A stretch of DNA of 8,457 bases from an uncultured Bacilli bacterium (GCA_934085635.1 CAKOHL010000048.1:1-8457); one strand, 5' to 3'; counted from the stretch's first letter, positions 1 through 6,606 are shown. The notes: generated from the sequence alone by a model not told the origin. Made by a program: numbers and translations.

Positions 1-1584
1 AGAAAAAAAGAATTAATAGTAATACTATCTAGTTTACTAGTAATAGTATTATCAGTATCAGTAGCATACTTTACTACAAAGATACTTGGTATTGGAAAAG
101 AAATATCAGTAGAAAGTGCAGACTTAAAAGTAATATTTACAAGTGGAAGTGGAACAATAAACGGAAGCAATATAGAACCAGGTTGGGAAAGTGGAGAGAA
201 TACATTCACAGTAAAGAATGAATCCAACGGAACATATAAATACAACATCATAATAAAAGATTTAGTAAACACATTTGTAACAGAAGGATTTTTACAATAT
301 AAAATAACTTCAACTGATGGTGGATATAATATGACAGACTTTGCTGATGTACCAAAGTCTAGTACAGCTACAGATACAACACTAGCAGAAAATATAAGTA
401 TAGAAAAGGAAGCAACTCATACGTACAAAATAATAATAAATTACAACAATAGTGATGATGTTGACCAAAGTACAGATATGGGCAAAATGTTAAGTGGTAA
501 GATATTTATAACTAAAGCAAGTAACCCAACATTAGCAAGTAAACTTTTAGAAGATAATCCAAGAATAAGTACAAGAAGTGACTTTAGTACACCATTTACA
601 ACTAACACAGCAAACACATTATATAAAGCAACAGAGAATGGAACAGATGTATATTATTTTGCAGGACAAGACACAGAAAGCACTCCAATAAATAACTGGG
701 TAAAATTCGGAAATTACTACTGGAGAATAATTAGAACAAATTCAGATGGAAGTATAAGACTTTTATACTCAGGAACAAGTCCTGATACAACAAAAGGATA
801 TATAGGAGAAAGTGCATTTAACACAACTACTAATAGACCAAAATATGTGGGATATATGTATGGAGACAATGATACTACACTTGAAGAAGCAAGAACTAAT
901 ACAAATGATAGTACTATTAAAACATATATAGATAATTGGTATAAAAATAATTTAACATCATATACAAATTATTTAAGTAATGATGCAGTATATTGTAATG
1001 ATAGAGAACTTGCAAGTGGAGGTACTTATCGAATTTCAAAAATTATAATTAACAATTCCAATGAATTGCTTGCCTATTTAGATAAAAATGATAAAAAAAA
1101 TTTGATTAGTGTTGAAACTGTGCCTGAACCTAGTGATAGTGATTTTGATTTTAAGTCATATGAAAGACTAAAAACAAATAAAACACCAACATACGATTGT
1201 ACAAATAATAAAGATGCATTTTCTGGAAATAATACAGAAGCAAAATTAAAATATCCAATTGCATTAATGACAGCAGATGAAGTAGCGTATGCAGGAGGAG
1301 TAGCATATAAATCGACACCAATGTGGTATTATACAAATAGTACATATAATAGTATAACTGGTTCAAGTGAATGGTGGCTTTTGTCGCCGGCGCGTTGGAT
1401 TAGTTCGTATGCTTGGGAGTGGCATGTGTGTGGTTCAGTTAATCCTAGCGAACCCGATGGCAAAATTGTTGTTAACTCGAATGGTGTCCGTCCCACGGTA
1501 TCTCTCAAAGCTTGTACACTATGGAAAAGTGGAAATGGGTCATCTAGTAACCCATACGAAATTATAGAAAATGATGGTTGCTAA
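1..1584 (+). CDS. Surface protein with C-terminal C-type-lectin-like (DUF6273-type) domain; probable DGR target; 5'-partial
   Basis: The frame is open from base 1. Alignment with the paralogue at 7961 (MKRKKEF...) shows the window opens at codon 3, so the full protein would be about 529 residues; the ATG at 331 is internal. Seen: a basic start, then a hydrophobic segment (about residues 7-27) ending in SVSVAYFTT, which resembles the AYF-type signal peptides of SipW-dependent matrix proteins (TasA/camelysin). A beta-rich region follows (PGW.SGENTFTVKNES), then NNWVKFGNYYWRIIR and YPIALMTADEVAYAGGV, and finally WWLLSP...NGVRPTVSL. The last motifs are typical of DUF6273, a C-type-lectin-like fold often found on gut Firmicutes surface proteins. 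Bases 1372-1512 differ sharply in codon use and are A-poor (separate entry). The role is inferred to be surface binding or adhesion; the ligand is unknown. Confidence 0.85.
   Translation, partial: RKKELIVILSSLLVIVLSVSVAYFTTKILGIGKEISVESADLKVIFTSGSGTINGSNIEPGWESGENTFTVKNESNGTYKYNIIIKDLVNTFVTEGFLQYKITSTDGGYNMTDFADVPKSSTATDTTLAENISIEKEATHTYKIIINYNNSDDVDQSTDMGKMLSGKIFITKASNPTLASKLLEDNPRISTRSDFSTPFTTNTANTLYKATENGTDVYYFAGQDTESTPINNWVKFGNYYWRIIRTNSDGSIRLLYSGTSPDTTKGYIGESAFNTTTNRPKYVGYMYGDNDTTLEEARTNTNDSTIKTYIDNWYKNNLTSYTNYLSNDAVYCNDRELASGGTYRISKIIINNSNELLAYLDKNDKKNLISVETVPEPSDSDFDFKSYERLKTNKTPTYDCTNNKDAFSGNNTEAKLKYPIALMTADEVAYAGGVAYKSTPMWYYTNSTYNSITGSSEWWLLSPARWISSYAWEWHVCGSVNPSEPDGKIVVNSNGVRPTVSLKACTLWKSGNGSSSNPYEIIENDGC
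1372..1512 (+). other. Probable DGR variable region (VR) within the surface protein gene
   Basis: This stretch encodes WWLLSP at its start and NGVRPTVSLKA at its end, the usual boundaries of variable regions in C-type-lectin-fold DGR targets. By hand count, bases 1381-1440 are 10% A and 53% G+C, while 1201-1260 of the same gene are 52% A and 22% G+C. A loss on the coding strand fits adenine-specific mutagenic retrohoming. The flanking invariant codons (TCG CCG; GTC CGT CCC ACG) are also foreign to the gene, as expected if the cassette is copied from a template repeat in another element. GGTGTCCGTCCC (1483-1494) is the likely GC-rich initiation-of-mutagenic-homing end. No template repeat or reverse transcriptase lies in the window, so the assignment is inferential. 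Confidence 0.6.
1535..1555 (+). other. Small inverted repeat downstream of the variable region
   Basis: ATGGGT (1535-1540) and ACCCAT (1550-1555) form a perfect 6-bp stem with a 9-base loop, inside the coding sequence and about 23 bases past the variable region. Some DGRs need a hairpin or cruciform just after the VR for efficient retrohoming. The known ones have a longer stem and a GRNA tetraloop, so this match is weak. Confidence 0.2.
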
Positions 1585-1597
1585 ATTAATTTAGGTA

Positions 1598-1626
1598 TTT
1601 ACAAGGTATAAAATTTGTGCTAGAAT
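1598..1626 (+). promoter_or_regulatory. SigA promoter of the tyrS T-box leader
   Basis: TTTACA (1598-1603), a 17-base spacer and TAGAAT (1621-1626). The TGC just before the -10 makes an extended -10 (TGn). Transcription would start near 1633, giving a leader of about 210 bases before tyrS. No terminator separates this promoter from the surface gene upstream, so some read-through is possible. Confidence 0.7.
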
Positions 1627-1632
1627 TTATTT

Positions 1633-1824
1633 ATATTAACTGATGAAGAAATGATTAGTAGTTTTATATGTTAGTATTTAGAGAGTTAACGGTTGGTGAA
1701 AGTTAATTATATATATAAGGTGAAATACACATTTTAGAGGTTAGTAGGTTACGCGTTATAGTAAAGAGTATAAATTAAGGTGGTACCACTCTTAGGAGTC
1801 CTTTGGTAACCATCTTTTTATTTT
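1633..1824 (+). promoter_or_regulatory. T-box riboswitch, tyrosine-specific, upstream of tyrS
   Basis: The leader carries the landmarks of a T-box RNA that reads the charging state of tRNA. The Stem I GATGAAGAA motif is at 1642-1650. A specifier-loop-like GAAATACAC at 1722-1730 offers UAC, a Tyr codon, at 1726-1728. The conserved T-box AAGGTGGTACCACT is at 1777-1790. Its UGGU (1781-1784) can pair with the ACCA end of an uncharged tRNA having A73, as tRNA-Tyr does. An intrinsic terminator follows. When uncharged tRNA-Tyr binds, the antiterminator should form and tyrS be transcribed. The specifier position is read from sequence only; the Stem I fold was not computed. Confidence 0.9.
1777..1824 (+). 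terminator. Regulated terminator of the tyrS T-box
   Basis: AAGGTGGTACCA (1777-1788) pairs with TGGTAACCATCTT (1804-1816), 12 base pairs with one bulged A and one G-U pair. A small inner CTC/GAG hairpin and a U-rich run (1815-1824) complete it. The 5' arm is the T-box itself, so antiterminator and terminator are mutually exclusive. Confidence 0.85.
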
Positions 1825-1842
1825 GAAAGGAGAGGAATTGCT

Positions 1843-3027
1843 ATGACATTTTTTGAAGAATTAGAATGGAGAGGTGTGGTTAAAGATATTAGTAGCCCAG
1901 ATTTAGCCGATAGACTAAATAAAGGAGATATTACTTTCTACTTAGGTACAGATCCTACTGCAGATAGTTTACATATTGGACACTATGCTTCATTTGTAAC
2001 TGCAAAAAGACTTGCTCTTCACGGTTGTAAACCTATTATACTAGTAGGTGGTGCTACTGGATTGATTGGAGATCCAAGACCAACTGCTGAAAGAGAAATA
2101 ATTGCTAAAGAAACAGTAGAAAAAAATATTGAAGGATTAAGAAAGCAAGTAGAAAAATTACTAGATGGTAAAGCTATAATTGTTAATAACTATGATTGGA
2201 CTAAAGACGTTACTTTACTAGATTTCTTAAGAGATATTGGTAAATATATAAATGTTAATTATATGTTAGGTAAAGATATTATCCAAAGAAGACTTGATAG
2301 TGGTATTACATATGCAGAGTTCTCATACACTCTTTTACAAGGATTTGATTTTGTTCACTTATTTAATACATATAACTGTGAATTACAAGCAGCTGGAAGT
2401 GACCAATGGGGTAATATAACTACTGGTATAGAATTAATAAGAAAGATAGAAAATAAAGAAGCATATGGATTTACTATGCCACTTATCTTAGATAAACAAG
2501 GTAATAAATTTGGTAAAAGTGAAGGTAATGCATTATGGCTTGATAAAGATAAAACTAGTCCATACTTAATTTACCAATACCTATTAAATAGTGATGATAC
2601 TAAAGTAGAAGAATACTTAAAAGTATTTACATTCTTAACTAAAGAAGAAATAGAAAATATAATGAAAGAGCAAAAAGAATGTCCTGAAAAGAGAGTAGCT
2701 CAAAAAGCTCTTGCATTTGAAGTAGTAAAAGACTTACACGGATTAGAAGAGGCTGAAAAAGCTAAACAAACAAGTGAAGATATATTTAGTGGTAAAGTAC
2801 ATAAAGATATGCCTACTAAAAAAGTAAGTGAAAGTAGTATGAATATATTAGACTTACTAATAGAAACAGAACTTGCTCCATCAAAAAGTGAAGCTAGAAG
2901 ACTAGTCTTACAAGGTGGTATAAAAGTAAATGGTGAAAAAGTAGAAAATGCTGATGAAATCATTGAAATTAATGATACTGTTATAAATAAAGGAAAAAAA
3001 GTTATAATAAAAGTAGAAAAAATGTAA
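1843..3027 (+). CDS. tyrS: Tyrosyl-tRNA synthetase
   Basis: Cytosolic class I aminoacyl-tRNA synthetase that joins tyrosine to tRNA-Tyr using ATP. The 394-residue length is close to the usual bacterial TyrRS (about 400-420). Signature motifs: HIGH at residues 44-47 (LHIGHYAS), the tyrosine-pocket region with AGSDQWGN in the middle, and KFGKS at 222-226 (the KMSKS equivalent). A C-terminal S4-type RNA-binding domain runs from about residue 330 (SKSEARRLVLQGGIKVNG). The ATG start follows AAGGAGAGG (1827-1835) at good spacing. The gene has its own promoter and T-box leader and ends in an intrinsic terminator, so it is a single-gene unit controlled by tRNA-Tyr charging. Codon use matches the other chromosomal genes. 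Nothing appears missing. Confidence 0.98.
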   Translation: MTFFEELEWRGVVKDISSPDLADRLNKGDITFYLGTDPTADSLHIGHYASFVTAKRLALHGCKPIILVGGATGLIGDPRPTAEREIIAKETVEKNIEGLRKQVEKLLDGKAIIVNNYDWTKDVTLLDFLRDIGKYINVNYMLGKDIIQRRLDSGITYAEFSYTLLQGFDFVHLFNTYNCELQAAGSDQWGNITTGIELIRKIENKEAYGFTMPLILDKQGNKFGKSEGNALWLDKDKTSPYLIYQYLLNSDDTKVEEYLKVFTFLTKEEIENIMKEQKECPEKRVAQKALAFEVVKDLHGLEEAEKAKQTSEDIFSGKVHKDMPTKKVSESSMNILDLLIETELAPSKSEARRLVLQGGIKVNGEKVENADEIIEINDTVINKGKKVIIKVEKM

Positions 3028-3053
3028 AACCAATATTTAATTGGTTTTCTTTT
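3026..3053 (+). terminator. Intrinsic terminator of tyrS
   Basis: AAAACCAAT (3026-3034) and ATTGGTTTT (3040-3048) form a perfect 9-bp stem with a 5-base loop, followed by CTTTTAT. The 5' arm overlaps the tyrS stop codon. Confidence 0.85.
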
Positions 3054-3067
3054 ATATAAATCTAAAG

Positions 3068-3090
3068 TATAATAGTACTTAGAAAAGAGG
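3068..3090 (+). promoter_or_regulatory. -10 element and ribosome binding site for the CPBP protease gene
   Basis: A perfect TATAAT lies at 3068-3073, but no good -35 is found at 16-18 bases upstream, where the sequence is the tyrS terminator tail. The ribosome site AAAAGAGG ends at 3090, six bases before the ATG at 3097. The promoter call rests on the -10 alone. Confidence 0.4.
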
Positions 3091-3096
3091 TAAGTT

Positions 3097-3777
3097 ATGG
3101 ATAACGTTTATTCAAAAGTAAGAAGTTTTGGAGAAGTATTAATTTTAATAAGTATATATTTTTTAGTACCTCAATTAGTGGGAAGTTTATTTTATTATGG
3201 TTTCAAACTTCCAGAAATAACATCTGTATATATAGGTAATATATGTGTAGCAATAATATTCTTCTTTATGTATAAAAATATGTTAAAAGAAAAATTTAAA
3301 GAATATATATCAAGTGTTAATAATTTTGGAGATAGTTTAAAATGGTGGGGTATAGGTTTTGCAATTATGGTAGTATCTAATTTACTAATATATAAATTTT
3401 TAATATCAGAAGGTCCAGTTAATGAAGAATTAAATAGACAAGCATTACTATCATATCCAGTAATAGGTTTTATATCTATATCAATAATAGCGCCTTTTGT
3501 AGAGGAAATGATATTTCGTTTTGGTTTAAGAAAAATAACAGGTAATAATATTATGTTTCCAATAATGAGCTTTTTAATATTTGGTTTTCTACATACAGTA
3601 GCTGGACTTGATAGAAGCTTACTAGAACTAGTTTACATAATTCCATATGGTGCATTAGGTTTTGTATTTGCAAAAGCATATCAAAAAAGTGATAATATAT
3701 TTTCAAGTATATCAGCCCATATGATGCATAATACATTTTGCTATGTTATGACTATAATAGCTCTTGGAGTACTATAA
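3097..3777 (+). CDS. CPBP family intramembrane glutamic protease (CAAX/Abi type)
   Basis: A multi-pass membrane protein of 226 residues, a normal length for the CPBP (PF02517) family. The family motifs are intact and in order: EEMIFR (EExxxR) at 136-141, FGFLH at 162-166 with the catalytic-site His166, and HMMHN (HxxxN) at 208-212. Hydrophobic segments lie before, between and after them. In eukaryotes the family cleaves prenylated CAAX proteins. In bacteria members act in bacteriocin self-immunity, regulated proteolysis or stress responses, and the substrate here cannot be named. The next gene starts one base after this stop codon, so the two are probably co-transcribed and translationally coupled. 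Confidence 0.88.
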   Translation: MDNVYSKVRSFGEVLILISIYFLVPQLVGSLFYYGFKLPEITSVYIGNICVAIIFFFMYKNMLKEKFKEYISSVNNFGDSLKWWGIGFAIMVVSNLLIYKFLISEGPVNEELNRQALLSYPVIGFISISIIAPFVEEMIFRFGLRKITGNNIMFPIMSFLIFGFLHTVAGLDRSLLELVYIIPYGALGFVFAKAYQKSDNIFSSISAHMMHNTFCYVMTIIALGVL

Positions 3778-3778
3778 T

Positions 3779-4639
3779 ATGGAAAAAGATCAAAATATAA
3801 TTGAAGAAAAACATAAAAAAAGTTTAAAAACTAAATTACTTAATATACTCATAATAATTGTTATATTAATAATGGGGGTATATTTATATGCTAAATATGT
3901 TGGAACAAGTGGTGTATTTACAAGAGAATATTTTATAAAAAGTAATAACATTCCTAAGAACTTTAGTGGAAGTAAAATAGTATATTTTAGTGATGTACTA
4001 ATAGGAAGTACTACAAGTGAAGATACTTTAAATGAAATAAAAGATAAAGTGAATGAACTTAATCCTGATATTATACTATTTGGCGGAGGCTTAATAAGCG
4101 ATACTTATAAGATAAATGATAAAACTAAATTAGTAGAATATCTTAAAGGATTTAATGCACTTCTTGGTAAATATGCATCTTTAGGTAAAAATGATTCTAA
4201 TGAAATAAAAGAATTACTAACAGAAAGTGGTTTTACTTATTTAGATAATAATAGTGAACTTATATATAAGAATGGAGATACTCCAATTTGTTTGATAGGC
4301 ATGAATTCATATCTTTTAGGAGAGTACTCATTAGAAAACATAAATAAATGTGCTAATTACTTCACAGTGATATTCACGCACGAAAGTGATTTACTTTATA
4401 AATTAACTGAATATAATTACGATATGTTCTTAGCAGGTGGTACATTAGGTGGAGAAGTAGAGGTTCCTTTCTATGGACCAATTTATAAATTCGAAGGCTC
4501 GATGGATTACTATAAATCAGAATATGATGATAATGGTAAGAAAGCATACATATCTAATGGATTTGGTACTAAGAAAAGTTATATTAGATTAAATAATAGA
4601 CCAAGTTTTAACTTCTTTAGGTTAAAAAGCACAGACTAA
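3779..4639 (+). CDS. Membrane-anchored metallophosphoesterase-fold protein lacking most metal ligands (probable pseudoenzyme)
   Basis: A 286-residue protein: a charged N-terminus, one membrane segment (about residues 19-40), then a domain following the YkuE/YaeI-like calcineurin phosphoesterase pattern. The expected motifs are present but altered. SDxH is SDVL (71-74), GGDxxD is GGGLIS (102-107), GNHD is GKND (136-139), and GHTHGGQ is GGTLGGE (220-226). The H-x-x-D motif (HESD, 201-204) and the downstream SNGFGT survive. Of the canonical ligands only Asp72 and His201 remain, so metal-dependent hydrolysis is unlikely. The reading frame is intact and codon use ordinary, arguing for a retained non-catalytic role. 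ATG 3779 is preferred over TTG 3764 because GGAG (3766-3769) lies properly before it. Translation is probably coupled to the protease gene. Confidence 0.75.
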   Translation: MEKDQNIIEEKHKKSLKTKLLNILIIIVILIMGVYLYAKYVGTSGVFTREYFIKSNNIPKNFSGSKIVYFSDVLIGSTTSEDTLNEIKDKVNELNPDIILFGGGLISDTYKINDKTKLVEYLKGFNALLGKYASLGKNDSNEIKELLTESGFTYLDNNSELIYKNGDTPICLIGMNSYLLGEYSLENINKCANYFTVIFTHESDLLYKLTEYNYDMFLAGGTLGGEVEVPFYGPIYKFEGSMDYYKSEYDDNGKKAYISNGFGTKKSYIRLNNRPSFNFFRLKSTD

Positions 4640-4661
4640 AAATAAAACACTTCATACAATA
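4635..4661 (+). promoter_or_regulatory. Sigma-K-like promoter inside the terminator hairpin
   Basis: AC (4635-4636), 16 bases, then CATACAATA (4653-4661) matches the sigma-K pattern AC-N16/17-CATAnnnTA exactly; the -10 also fits sigma-E (CATACAnT). The -10 starts at the last base of the hairpin 5' arm, so a transcript starting near 4667 lacks that arm and cannot form the hairpin. The resulting leader is very short (about 10 bases). Confidence 0.55.
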
Positions 4662-4677
4662 TTGTAGAGGTGTTTTT
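4644..4677. terminator. Bidirectional hairpin terminator between converging genes
   Basis: AAAACACTTC (4644-4653) pairs with GAGGTGTTTT (4667-4676), 10 bp with one G-U pair. The interior TACAATATTGTA is itself a perfect palindrome. On the plus strand the hairpin runs into TTTTT, serving the phosphoesterase-like gene. On the minus strand it runs into TTTTATTTTT, serving the kinase gene, whose transcript would cross the small gene antisense. The 3' arm holds the ribosome site (GAGGTG) of the gene at 4678. Confidence 0.75.
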
Positions 4678-4857
4678 ATGTATAATAATATGAATAGGGG
4701 TTTTTCCTACAAAAAAGATACTAGATTTGTACCATTTGCAGGACCATTCTTATTAGGTGCACTAACTGGGGGAGTAGCAGTAGCAGCAACGCAACCAAGA
4801 CCAAACTATATCTACTATCCACAGCGTCCACCATTCTATGGTCCATACTATTATTAA
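4678..4857 (+). CDS. Small Tyr/Pro-rich protein, probably sporulation-associated
   Basis: A 59-residue ORF beginning ATG TAT AAT AAT ATG, preceded by GAGGTG (4667-4672) with a 5-base gap. The protein has a basic N-terminal part, a short hydrophobic Gly/Ala-rich stretch (PFLLGALTGGVAVAA, about residues 22-36) and an aromatic tail rich in Tyr and Pro (IYYPQRPPFYGPYYY). Small proteins with a PFLLG-type glycine stretch and a Tyr/Pro tail occur in spore-forming Firmicutes. I do not recognise a named family. A sigma-K-like promoter directly upstream and the sporulation kinase next door support a spore coat or spore membrane role, by inference. Its stop codon overlaps the end of the converging kinase gene (4854-4857). 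A second in-frame ATG at residue 5 is possible. Confidence 0.65.
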   Translation: MYNNMNRGFSYKKDTRFVPFAGPFLLGALTGGVAVAATQPRPNYIYYPQRPPFYGPYYY

Positions 4858-6077
4858 TTTTCTAGTGGAAGAACAATCTTACAAGTAGTACCTTTACCTA
4901 AAGTACTATCATAAGTAATGTATCCACCGTGAGCTTCAATAATTTCTTTACTAAGACTAACTCCAAGACCTGTACCTTTTTCCTTAGTAGTATAAAAAGG
5001 CTCTAAAATATTCTCAAGTGTTTCTTCATCCATCCCACTTCCATTATCTTTAACAAATATATATAAATATTCTTTATCCACAAATATTGTGGTTGAAACT
5101 ACTCCCTTATAAGGTGGGCAAGCTTCAACTGCATTTTTTATTACATTAATAATAACTTGTTTCATTCTATTATAATCTAAATTAACAACTGGATCATCTT
5201 CTATCTCAAAAATATAATTAACTTCCTTAGAATTAAAAAATGGTATCAAAACATCTTTAGCATCATCAAACAATGTTCCAATTCTAAACTCACTCTTATG
5301 AACCTTAATCTTAGTAAACTCCATAAAATCTTGAAGTAAATTAAGTGTTCTATTAACTTCTCCCTTAATAATACCAATATATCTCTCACTTTTAACTTTA
5401 TTCTTAACATCAAACATATCTAAATACCCCTTAATAACAGCTAAAGGATTTTTAATCTCGTGTGTAATCTTAAACAAATTAATCTTAATACTTTTTTCTT
5501 TTTCAAACTCTTTAAGAGTCATATGCATATCAATAATACTTCTAGACTTCTTAATAAAATAATCTATAATCTTAACCATAGCTAAATAACATAAAGTAGC
5601 TATAATAGAATTAAATAGTACTGACATACTAAAATTCTCAACAACAAAACTAATATAAGCAAGACCTACTAAAACAATAGAAGTATTTATAAAATAATTA
5701 GTATTCTTAAGAGTAATAGTATAAAACTTATAGAAAATATAAAGAAATATAAAAAGCAAAACAATAGTAAATATACAGTAATTTAAATTATTAACTAAAT
5801 ATTCTCCAACAATCAAACTTATAACTATTCCAACAACTGGTTTTTTATTTAAATAAGCTATAACAAGAGGAATCATCGTACTAGCAAGTTCATAATTTTC
5901 TGGAATATTATCTTTATAATTAAGTGTTAAAAATAAAGACATAAAAAGTGTAACACTAAGTAGTATTTTAGATTTTTCTATTTTCATAGTATAACTATAA
6001 GCAACAAAGTATTGATAAACCAAAAGAGGAAATGTTGCTAATATAGCATTAATAATTTGACTTTCAATAACATACAT
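4854..6077 (-). CDS. Membrane sensor histidine kinase, sporulation-kinase (KinB) type
   Basis: A 407-residue kinase with six or seven N-terminal membrane segments (to about residue 175) and no obvious extracellular sensor domain. A short linker and a complete HisKA/HATPase core follow. H-box FKITHEIKNPLAVIKGYL has His206 as phosphoacceptor, the N-box is NVIKNAVEA (Asn315), G1 is DNGSGM (344-349), the F-box is EPFYTTKEKGTGLG (358-372), and the G2 GTGLG is intact. Architecture and H-box resemble B. subtilis KinB/KinD, which feed phosphate through Spo0F/Spo0B to Spo0A. No response regulator gene is adjacent, as expected for an orphan phosphorelay kinase. Three 0A boxes lie upstream, suggesting Spo0A feedback. 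ATG 6077 is preferred over GTG 6089 because GGTGAG (6088-6083) precedes it at about five bases. Confidence 0.88.
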   Translation of the reverse strand: MYVIESQIINAILATFPLLVYQYFVAYSYTMKIEKSKILLSVTLFMSLFLTLNYKDNIPENYELASTMIPLVIAYLNKKPVVGIVISLIVGEYLVNNLNYCIFTIVLLFIFLYIFYKFYTITLKNTNYFINTSIVLVGLAYISFVVENFSMSVLFNSIIATLCYLAMVKIIDYFIKKSRSIIDMHMTLKEFEKEKSIKINLFKITHEIKNPLAVIKGYLDMFDVKNKVKSERYIGIIKGEVNRTLNLLQDFMEFTKIKVHKSEFRIGTLFDDAKDVLIPFFNSKEVNYIFEIEDDPVVNLDYNRMKQVIINVIKNAVEACPPYKGVVSTTIFVDKEYLYIFVKDNGSGMDEETLENILEPFYTTKEKGTGLGVSLSKEIIEAHGGYITYDSTLGKGTTCKIVLPLEN

Positions 6078-6112
6078 ATCTCTCACCACATTAATATACT
6101 ACCACACATATA

Positions 6113-6139
6113 TGTCGAATTTTGTCGAATTTTGTCGAA
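6113..6139. promoter_or_regulatory. Tandem array of three Spo0A (0A) boxes upstream of the kinase gene
   Basis: TGTCGAA occurs three times, at 6113-6119, 6123-6129 and 6133-6139, each exactly 10 bases apart, so all face the same side of the helix. TGTCGAA is the core 0A box bound by phosphorylated Spo0A. The box nearest the kinase reads TCGACA on the minus strand and could double as a -35 (5 of 6), with TATTAA (6096-6091) 16 bases on. That arrangement is seen at Spo0A-activated SigA promoters, but the -10 is poor and the implied leader short. Confidence 0.85.
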
Positions 6140-6146
6140 AGACATC

Positions 6147-6172
6147 AAAAAAAGTAGAAATTTATCTACTTT
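6147..6172 (-). terminator. Intrinsic terminator of the EIIB-like gene
   Basis: On the minus strand AAAGTAGA (6172-6165) and TCTACTTT (6158-6151) form a perfect 8-bp stem with a 6-base loop, running straight into seven T residues (6153-6147). The 5' arm includes the TAG stop codon at 6166-6168. It separates this gene from the kinase, so the kinase needs its own promoter. Confidence 0.8.
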
Positions 6173-6480
6173 AAATCTTTAATATACTTTTTTAATTGCT
6201 TACTATTAGGTCCTAATATAATTTTAAGTTCATTATCTACTTCAACAATCCCTTTAGCGCCAAGTTTCTCAATAGCATTTTTATCTACTTTAGAAGTATC
6301 TTTAACTTTAACATTGAGTCTACTCATATTCTTAGTAACATCAATAATATTTTCTTTGCCACCTAAAAACTGTATTAATTTATTAATCTTAATAGTAAAA
6401 TCTTTCTTATTAATTCTTATAACTATAACAGATATAAGAAGTAGTAAAACTGCAATTATTATATATTCATATTCATACAT
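6166..6480 (-). CDS. Membrane-anchored PTS EIIB-like protein without the active-site cysteine
   Basis: A 104-residue protein: one N-terminal membrane segment (about residues 6-22), a basic linker, then a domain matching the glucose-family PTS EIIB pattern (PF00367). The matched pieces are LIQFLGGKENIIDV (35-48), SRL (53-55), VKDTSKVD (59-66), IEKLGAKGIVEV and ILGP. Family members carry the phospho-accepting Cys in a C-I/A-T-R-L context. Here the aligned stretch is NMSRL, with Asn51 in the cysteine position. The protein also has no EIIC or EIIA partner nearby, so sugar transport is unlikely; a sensory or structural role is possible. The start is supported by AGGAGA about eight bases upstream. 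A TATAAT (6506-6501, minus) could be the -10; the -35 is poor. Single-gene transcript with its own terminator. Confidence 0.78.
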   Translation of the reverse strand: MYEYEYIIIAVLLLLISVIVIRINKKDFTIKINKLIQFLGGKENIIDVTKNMSRLNVKVKDTSKVDKNAIEKLGAKGIVEVDNELKIILGPNSKQLKKYIKDLK

Positions 6481-6606
6481 TTAAATCTTCTCCTACTAAA
6501 ATTATACTATATATATAGAAAAAAATAAACAAAAACTTTTTTCACAAAACTTACACCATATTAACACTTAAAACTTTAGTAGAATTAAAAACGAGGTGAG
6601 AAGTTA

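Noticed and set aside
331..333. ATG at 331 as the start of the first surface protein
   Set aside because: The frame is open to base 1 and upstream residues align with the full N-terminus of the paralogue at 7961.
1151..1567. Minus-strand frame 1151-1366 and alternate plus frame 1367-1567 inside the first surface gene
   Set aside because: Both are out of frame with the lectin-like domain motifs, lack ribosome sites and have low-complexity products.
2700..2963. Minus-strand frame within tyrS (and a similar one at 3551-3736 within the protease gene)
   Set aside because: Both are antisense to well-supported conserved proteins, with no family signature.
3764..3766. TTG start for the phosphoesterase-like gene
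   Set aside because: It has no ribosome site; ATG 3779 has GGAG at suitable distance and sits one base past the previous stop codon.
6557..6585. Promoter for the VTC gene (CATATTAA, TTAACA, TAGAAT)
   Set aside because: None gives a correctly spaced pair; CATATTAA has two mismatches to sigma-E/K -10 patterns. The promoter remains unassigned.
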